Assembly (NCBI RefSeq): GCF_024868665.1
Contig: NC_079913.1
Span: 7,669,819-7,733,818, forward strand
Length of the DNA stretch: 64,000 nt
Direction: 5' to 3'
DNA from: Triplophysa rosa
Lineage: Eukaryota; Chordata; Actinopteri; Cypriniformes; Nemacheilidae
In this document: positions 57,581-64,000 of the stretch, piece after piece
Layout: each line of letters starts with the position of its first letter
Numbering within the stretch: position 1 is the stretch's first letter
Made by a program: the position numbers and the translations under genes
The notes under the pieces: model-generated
Database searches by the model: none
The model's input: the letters and a program-made list of their open reading frames with translations, nothing else
What the model was told of the DNA's origin: nothing

Positions 57581-59477
57581 GAATTGATGCTGATGTTGCA
57601 GCTTTGCTATTGAATAATGTACCGATAATAAATATGAGTGTGAATAAAATGAGCATCGAGAGATACAATGAAATATCATCACGTTTGTTTTATCACTTTT
57701 TTATAAAGGGAGTAAAATTTCAACATTTAACTTGATCTAGTTCATCTCTTTTCATCAAATCTTTCAATGGTACTGCATGTTTTTCACACTAAAAGATGAT
57801 TTTAGTAGACTTATTGCATCCTGCGAGACATAAACAAAAATGCTAAATTACAAATACAGCACATTTGCGTACGCATTTTGCAGCTTCAGGTCTAAGATTA
57901 CTTTCTCACATAGAGGAATACTGTAACTAGGACATTCTCACGCAACCTATGAAGATCTGGCTTACGGTTAAGAGTCAGCCTTACGGGCAACTATTAAACG
58001 CTTTCACTCCGTCCTGACATGCAGATCAATACACGCACACCAAGCTGAGGTGCACAAAAGGTCTTCTCCAAATCCTGTATTGAAATTGTGTCAATACATA
58101 AGGGAGGACGCTGAATAAATGCATAAAAATAGCAGGTTGTGTGTTAGTGAAAAGAACAGAAATAAAACAGTTCTGTCATGGAGGAGTAGATATATTTTGG
58201 AGTGTGTGAGACAAAAGAGAGAGATTTACAGGGGTTCTGTCAGCAGCAGCAGGGATTTTATTCTGGTCTGGCAGGCAAAAGTAGGCCAGTGAGATCCAGA
58301 CTGTACAAAGCACTGGGAGATGGATGGGTGTGTATGTATGTATATTTACATATGATTATAAAAAATGAAGCCTAACTGAAAGCAAACACATTCGGGGCAT
58401 ATCGCACACCAGTGTGAGTGAAGCACATCACCACTCGGATGCCAATATGCTGCCATGTGATCTCATGAGAATTTGTATGTATTTTGAGTAAAATTGGTTC
58501 TATAAAACTTACATTTATTTACGTTGGCACAAACCCTAAAACGCAAAATACTGATGTATTTACAGCACCTAAAACGTTAATTTACATATGAACAACTTCA
58601 CAGACTTACAAATTAATATCGTTATCGCTGCATTAACATTTATTTTATTATATTGTATTTATTTGTCATATCAATGGCATTATGTTTTCAATTGCATTTA
58701 TTAAAGTTTACTTGTTTACTTATTATGAAATGATTTCGGTTCTGTGTGATTTCTGATGCCAACTCGTTAAGAAATGAATGAATGAATAACATTTCTGCAA
58801 TCGTTGAAACAATACTTATGTCATATTTGCTTTATTTGCCAAGGGACAAAGGCATTTTTTTCCAACATGCTGTGGAAAACCGAAAAAGGAAAATAATTAC
58901 AGAAGGAATCAATTTTATTCGTCAGATGTAATCCATACCTTCAGAATCCATTCGACTGCGAGGAACAGAGCCAAATCCAAGCCTTTAATTGGCGATCTTC
59001 ATCTCCATGAGCAGCCACCGTTATTAGCAACACCGGCATTGGCCCGCTCGTTACTAATTCAAAAGTTGCCGCCGGTGCCAAAGCTTTACGACGGGTTTTA
59101 CGGCAGGAAATTTGAATGCTCATAGGCTCTCGCATGCTGTGTTTCTTGCGCGCTTTCACGGAGTGGATCACGATAATAGGCGACTGAAACGCATCTTCAT
59201 TTGGACTTCTTTTGGTATTTTTGAAATAAATAAATTATTGTGATTGCACTTATCTGTATGTTGTGTTTTTTTATACTGTACACTACATATTTTTAAGAAA
59301 TTTATGGTTAGGTTTAGAGGTAGAGGTAGAGGTAGGATTTGTGACTATAAAATATCTTTTTAATGCTATATTGTTACTAAAATAGTAATTTTCCTGCATA
59401 TTTCGGTCTATTACATTTTATATATTTTTATATTCGCTTTAAAATGGGCAGGTTTAGGGTTTAGGTTTTGGGGTAGG
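57581..59477. other. Gene-free stretch with a candidate conserved block
   Basis: No gene supported. 58940-59170 stands out as non-repetitive, GC-richer sequence with homeodomain-type TTTAATTGGC and ACTAATTC words. Confidence 0.45.
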
Positions 59478-59481
59478 TTAA

Positions 59482-59878
59482 AGTCCCCGGGAACCGGAAG
59501 TTGCGATCGTTTTTACTTCCGTATTCTGAGACATTTCTGAGTGAAAAGGAAATCCAAAGGAAAAAAATTAGAGGGCGTGGCTTGTGTTTTTCACTGCGAA
59601 TTGATTAGATGTGTAAAAACAGTTGCATTTTTAAATGAACCTGGCAGCAGACTGACAGTTGAAGGGGAGGAGTTCATGTATGCTCCACCCAATCAGTCTA
59701 ATTTACGTCATTAGAGATGGATTTAAGGGCAGAAGTGCATTTTCAGATTTTAGCTGAAGATTATGAGGGTATATGAATTTTAAATAGAAAATGACCCACA
59801 TCGATAAGCTATTTACTTTAAATGCTGCAATATTTCAATGAAAAAATAAGAATTGTCATTTTTAATTTCACTGGGACT
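59482..59878. mobile_element. TTAA-flanked MITE, copy 2 (opposite orientation to copy 1)
   Basis: Ends AGTCCCCGGGAACCGGAAG and inverted AGTCCCAGTGAAATTAAAAA, flanked by TTAA at 59478-59481 and 59879-59882. Internal similarity to 20386-20737 in inverted orientation (for example TTTTCACTGCGAATTGATT here). Non-coding. Confidence 0.85.
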
Positions 59879-59882
59879 TTAA

Positions 59883-61080
59883 GCGGTCTAAAAAAATCGC
59901 TTATCAATACAATTGTTGAAACACACGGATACAAATATCTTAATGAGATACAAGCTTTGTAAATATTTTTTACGTTTTTTAGCTAAAAATACTGAGACTT
60001 CCTGGCCTGCTTTGTTCATACAAACGCAATACAACATTAAACTTCATTAATGTATTTTTACCATATTGACTCACTGGCGTCATTACTGTTCATTTTTGTC
60101 CACAGCAGGTTACACAACACCTAAATGTCCTATTTTTCCACGCACGTAATGCACTCTTCATCGTGGTAATCAATGTAACAGCTTCCATGACGACAAGGAC
60201 TGATTGCTGTAAAGTGCGGTAACAGCTGCCCAGGTGTATACAGATGCTAGGATGTGTGGAGTCGCTAAGAAACGTGGTATATGCACATTTGCTACTGCAC
60301 TCTTGCATATTCTGTCAAATAAAATGTATATAACGTCACAGACACAACAAGAAATCTGACATCTGAGATGCTGCTACAAGTAATGATAGCCGTCTTTATT
60401 GGCTCAAATTAGTTTGGCTTTTATTGTTCATTTAAAGCTGTGATCTTTTGTTACGGTGTACAACCGTTGTTTACAGAAGCTGCATTAAGCTTGCAGGGTG
60501 AATAAATTAAACCATCCGAGTTAATAAGTTACTAATCTGTCTCAGAGGCAATAAGAAAAAGGCCCGTGTTACTCGTCGATAACATGGAGAAGCGTTTCTG
60601 GGTCAAGACTGAGTTGCTCAGAGAACAAAACCACTCTGGATCTGAAAGTTGACATTTTGGGGAACCAAATGAAGTGAGAACTTGCACAACAGCACTGTTT
60701 TTGCTTGAGATATAAACCGCAAAGGAAGAGCGTTTCGCATTTTGTGATTAAAAAAACATTTCTGTCATACGAAAGAAAAAGGAGTTCTTGGGTTTCAATA
60801 ACAAATGACTTTATTTCCTACTCAATAAACCAAGTATACATCACGGAAAAAATGTTGACGCAGATCTGTTGTGTTCTGCTACACCACGCATAGACGGTTT
60901 TACACAACGCTGCAGGGTTGCAGCACTAAACAAGTCTTGAATTGCGCTGATCACACCAGCACAACAATCTCTCCTTTGCTCTTCTTCTGCCTTTCTCGGT
61001 TGTGGCAGGTTTGTGGTGTTCGCTTCAACAGTAAACAGGAAACAGCTGAAGAGCGTTCGCCAAGTTCTCAGAAACGCCAA
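59883..61080. other. Gene-free stretch
   Basis: No supported feature. Confidence 0.45.
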
Positions 61081-61131
61081 CACGTGCAGTTGTTTTCGTG
61101 CACAACCCGAGGGCTTTAAATTTACCACGTG
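61081..61131. promoter_or_regulatory. Paired CACGTG E-boxes
   Basis: Perfect palindromic CACGTG at 61081-61086 and 61126-61131, 45 bp apart start to start, with a TTTAAATTTA AT-rich stretch between. Such pairs are bound by bHLH-PAS, MYC/MAX, USF or TFE-type factors. No transcription unit is seen beside them, so the function is open. Confidence 0.35.
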
Positions 61132-62310
61132 CTAAAAGCTCACATCATCTAATATATCATAACACTAATCAAACTTATAAAGTTTTCTGATATGGTTCCA
61201 GAGCATGAGAGAAGCCGCTTGAGGAATATGTTTGTGGTTCAAAAACATGCTTTGCTACTTAGCTCGAGCAATAAAGGGAGTTAACAAAGGGTTTGGCCTT
61301 CCAAAACTCTCTGTTCCATGCAAGGTCAAAGTACACCAAATCCCCATGCAAATTAATTTCAGAAATATTGTGCCTACTTGCTAGAGAGGAAATAAATTAT
61401 ATTTTGCTTAAAGAATAGTAATAATTACAAACAATAATAAAAAAATCCAAATTGTGGTGTAATTTAGTATTCTTTTCATGGTTCCCCCATATATGGGAAG
61501 TAAAAGCGTGTTTGTATGTCTTGTGTTGCTATGTTATTTAACAGCTGGTTATCTTTCACCCTTCCTAAGTCAGCAGTTAACCCGATATATCAGAGGTCAG
61601 TGACCTTCTGCCAGTGACAGAAACCGACAGAGAAAAAGAGAAAGAGAGGGAGAGAGACCTTGTAAAAAGTACCCAGCAATTCTTGCCATTTAAGCCATAG
61701 CTGGTTTCGTATTGGTTGCTTTAAACCCAAAAAGTTTATTCATCATAAATGCATACCTACAGTATGTGTATCCTCTCTAAAGAATTATTTCACATAAAAA
61801 TATTGTAGGTTTACACACTCCCGTGTTGTTTCCAACTAATAACTTGCTTCTGTGGAACTCAAAAATAGCCAAAATTAGCCAGTTACCTTCCATTCTATAT
61901 AATGAAAGTAAAAGGAGTTTTCGAGCTCCTACTAAACATCCATACAACCACCAGCTCAAGTCTTCTCAAGGAACGGACTGAAAATCACTCATAATCAAAC
62001 TGGTAGTTTGATGCACTTTTAAGTCCCCTTCTGACTTTAAATATAACTAAGAGTCTCTTTGGGTGAGTTTCACCATCAGCTCCATGCTGGTCTTCAGCAA
62101 ATAACTTCACCAACGCTAACTTCATCACTAATGATAAGCTCTGTGGAAAAACAACAGATAACAGCCATTTCCTGACCTCTGGTTCTGAACTATTGCACAC
62201 ACACATGCAGGCATATGTTAGAGATGTTCAGCAAAATTGTCAAAATACATTATATGTATTTTATATAAATATATCATTTATTTCCATGTAATGAATAAAA
62301 AACAGAGGGC

Positions 62311-62311
<1 letters not shown>
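61132..62311. other. Gene-free stretch
   Basis: A possible very decayed member of the 'AGTTCACCCAAAAATGA' family lies near 61780-61960. Nothing else supported. Confidence 0.45.

Positions 62312-62356
<45 letters not shown>
62312..62356. repeat. (GA)n microsatellite
   Basis: Uninterrupted GA run of about 44 bp. Confidence 0.95.
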
Positions 62357-62360
<4 letters not shown>

Positions 62361-63629
62361 TTAGTTTCAACCAGGTGAAACTCTCCCACATTGAAACTAG
62401 TTTCCGTCCATGCTAATATTGTTATACACAACCCGTTTTAAGTCACAAGCTGCCAGGCACACCCATGGAATTTATGCCTTGCTTTTTCACAAGTATACAA
62501 GCATAAGTGTTTGGACAGGCTAACACAAATGCATAGCCATCCAGGTTGTTTCAGTTGTCCTTTTGTCATATTCTTCTCCAACCCCATCTCTCTTTCTATC
62601 GATGTCCAGTGAATAGAAATGCCTTCTAATTCAGAGAGCTTCTAAGCAACCTACAAAACAGAAGCACGAGGCCGTGCCAATTCAATCCACCCACTTCATT
62701 TTTTTTTACTAGTCAGCACTTTGCAGTGCTCTGTTCGTAAGATCCATTTCCCGTTACCCACAATGCCTTGTGTTCGACCTTGCCACTAGTAGTGTACTTT
62801 CGTAAAATACATTTATTCTATTCTTAATCAAAAGCGAAAGGGAATATTATTGACATGAACAGCTAGCTCAATTAAGATGGACTGAAAGTGTGCGCTTGAG
62901 CATTGTTTAAACTATAGAACTATTTTTTTGTTTTGTTAGGATTACTATCCATCTACGTGCACGTTGATCCCCACACAATGTAAAAAACGATTTGCATGTG
63001 TACTCAGTTCTGCATCCAGGCTTTTTATAACCAAGCACTGCACCGCAGCAGACATGTGACCAGACACTCTCAGGCCACAGGACATTATGTCACGAGAGTA
63101 CTGGTTCACTGATGGCAACATATGAATAAGCTTAACCCCTAACCATTCTCAAATTCATTAAAAAAAATACTGAAATAAAAAAACGTATTTTGTTACAAGA
63201 CAAATATGCTACTTATTGTTGCTCAATCTACTAACCGTGGCCAAATCATACAGATGAGTTCTTGAGCAAGGTTTACATGGTTTAATGCACACACTTACGA
63301 TTTACAGATTAATAACTTTATGCATTTATAATTAACTTAAAGCAATTTAACATTAATAAAGTCAAGATGGCAGTTTGACCCACGCTTTCTTCTGAAATCC
63401 GTAGACTTCCTTTCTTTTAGGAAAACATCTAAATCCAGTCATGTTAAAGTTCCTTTCAGGGGTCTTGCTATGTATGAACAGTGTGTCTAACAGGCAAAAC
63501 TCAATAACATAAGGCCAGTTCCTCACTAGAATGCTACTTTATGCGCTTCTTAGTATATCAAATATATTATGAACAGAAGGAATGCAAGTAATTGAATAAA
63601 GAATAAGACCAGGTCCACGGGGAAACATT
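62357..63629. other. Gene-free stretch
   Basis: AT-rich; no supported feature. Confidence 0.5.
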
Positions 63630-64000
63630 GCCAAGATAGGAAATCTTTTATTACAGAGAAAAAAACTTTTCTTCCAAAATATAGAAATCTGTACAACTTC
63701 CGCACAATCAATTTACATGAACTGTACAAATTTACAGCAGTTCATCACAACATACCCAAGAAAGAGAAGACAGAACACAAGAGATGTACAGACAGGGGAA
63801 AAAAAATCACAAGATACAGGCGGCATTATCTTGGGTTGCTCAGATTTTCTTATTTCTTGTTTTAATTAAAAAAGAAAAGAAAACAAAAAACAAGGAAAGT
63901 CTATCAGTACAGAGCATGGAAACTGATATATATATACAGTATATATTTTACCAAACAACTTTGGTCCTCTCCAACACTCCTAACACGAATGGCTTCACTT
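63630..64000 (-). other. Possible 3' UTR of a minus-strand gene lying to the right
   Basis: On the minus strand a consensus AATAAA (complement of TTTATT, 63647-63652) lies at the low-coordinate end of a non-repetitive stretch rich in TGTAAA, TTGTACAG and A/U-rich words, a texture typical of conserved vertebrate 3' UTRs. No stop codon or coding exon is inside the window, so neither identity nor strand can be proven. Confidence 0.3.

Noticed and set aside
1..64000. CRISPR arrays, operons, bacterial-type promoters, tRNA or rRNA genes
   Set aside because: No direct-repeat/spacer pattern, no tRNA A/B box pair or cloverleaf, and the gene structure is eukaryotic with introns.

Overview
The window looks like non-coding-rich vertebrate DNA from a teleost fish, most likely a cyprinid. 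It has short GT-AG introns, long AT-rich gene-free stretches, many dinucleotide microsatellites, and several interspersed repeat families I recognise from zebrafish and carp-like genomes (hAT-type MITEs, L2 LINE tails, and the 'ACAGTTCACCCAAAAAT' repeat). The species call is inference. One ambiguous base at 1299 shows that this is draft assembly.

Only one host protein-coding gene can be read with confidence. It is a three-exon gene on the minus strand (23698 down to 21150) for a predicted secreted 709-residue small leucine-rich repeat protein. It has a signal peptide, a Ser/Thr-rich acidic region, a very Lys-rich basic linker, a class-I-type cysteine cluster, about 13 LRRs and a chordate-type C-terminal cysteine cap. 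The closest family by architecture is ECM2/ECMX-like SLRPs, but the VWC domain expected in ECM2 is absent. A 48-codon ORF with a strong Kozak context (3468-3614, +) could be a first coding exon of something I do not recognise. The last ~370 bases may be the 3' UTR of a minus-strand gene lying to the right.

The rest is mobile-element archaeology. Bases 446-2413 hold a Harbinger-like element with MADF-domain remnants, duplicated across the ambiguous base. A 240-bp TTA-flanked MITE is at 2843. A 1.86-kb hAT element with a perfect 8-bp target duplication (19134-20993) carries three smaller inverted-repeat elements and lies about 150 bp downstream of the SLRP stop codon. Further hAT elements lie at 32516, 37586, 50093 and 57044. 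A 5'-truncated minus-strand L2 LINE with decayed endonuclease/RT spans 42743-44880. At 51599-53438 a TTAA-flanked Kolobok-like element encodes a THAP domain and has itself been invaded by two other repeats.

Between these lie long stretches with no recognisable gene. A few short motif-rich islands (RFX X-box-like sites near 45.0, 55.4-55.5 and 56.8 kb; paired CACGTG E-boxes at 61.1 kb; a GC-richer block at 58.9-59.2 kb) are candidate regulatory sequence. No CRISPR, operon, rRNA or tRNA gene was seen, as expected for this kind of genome.
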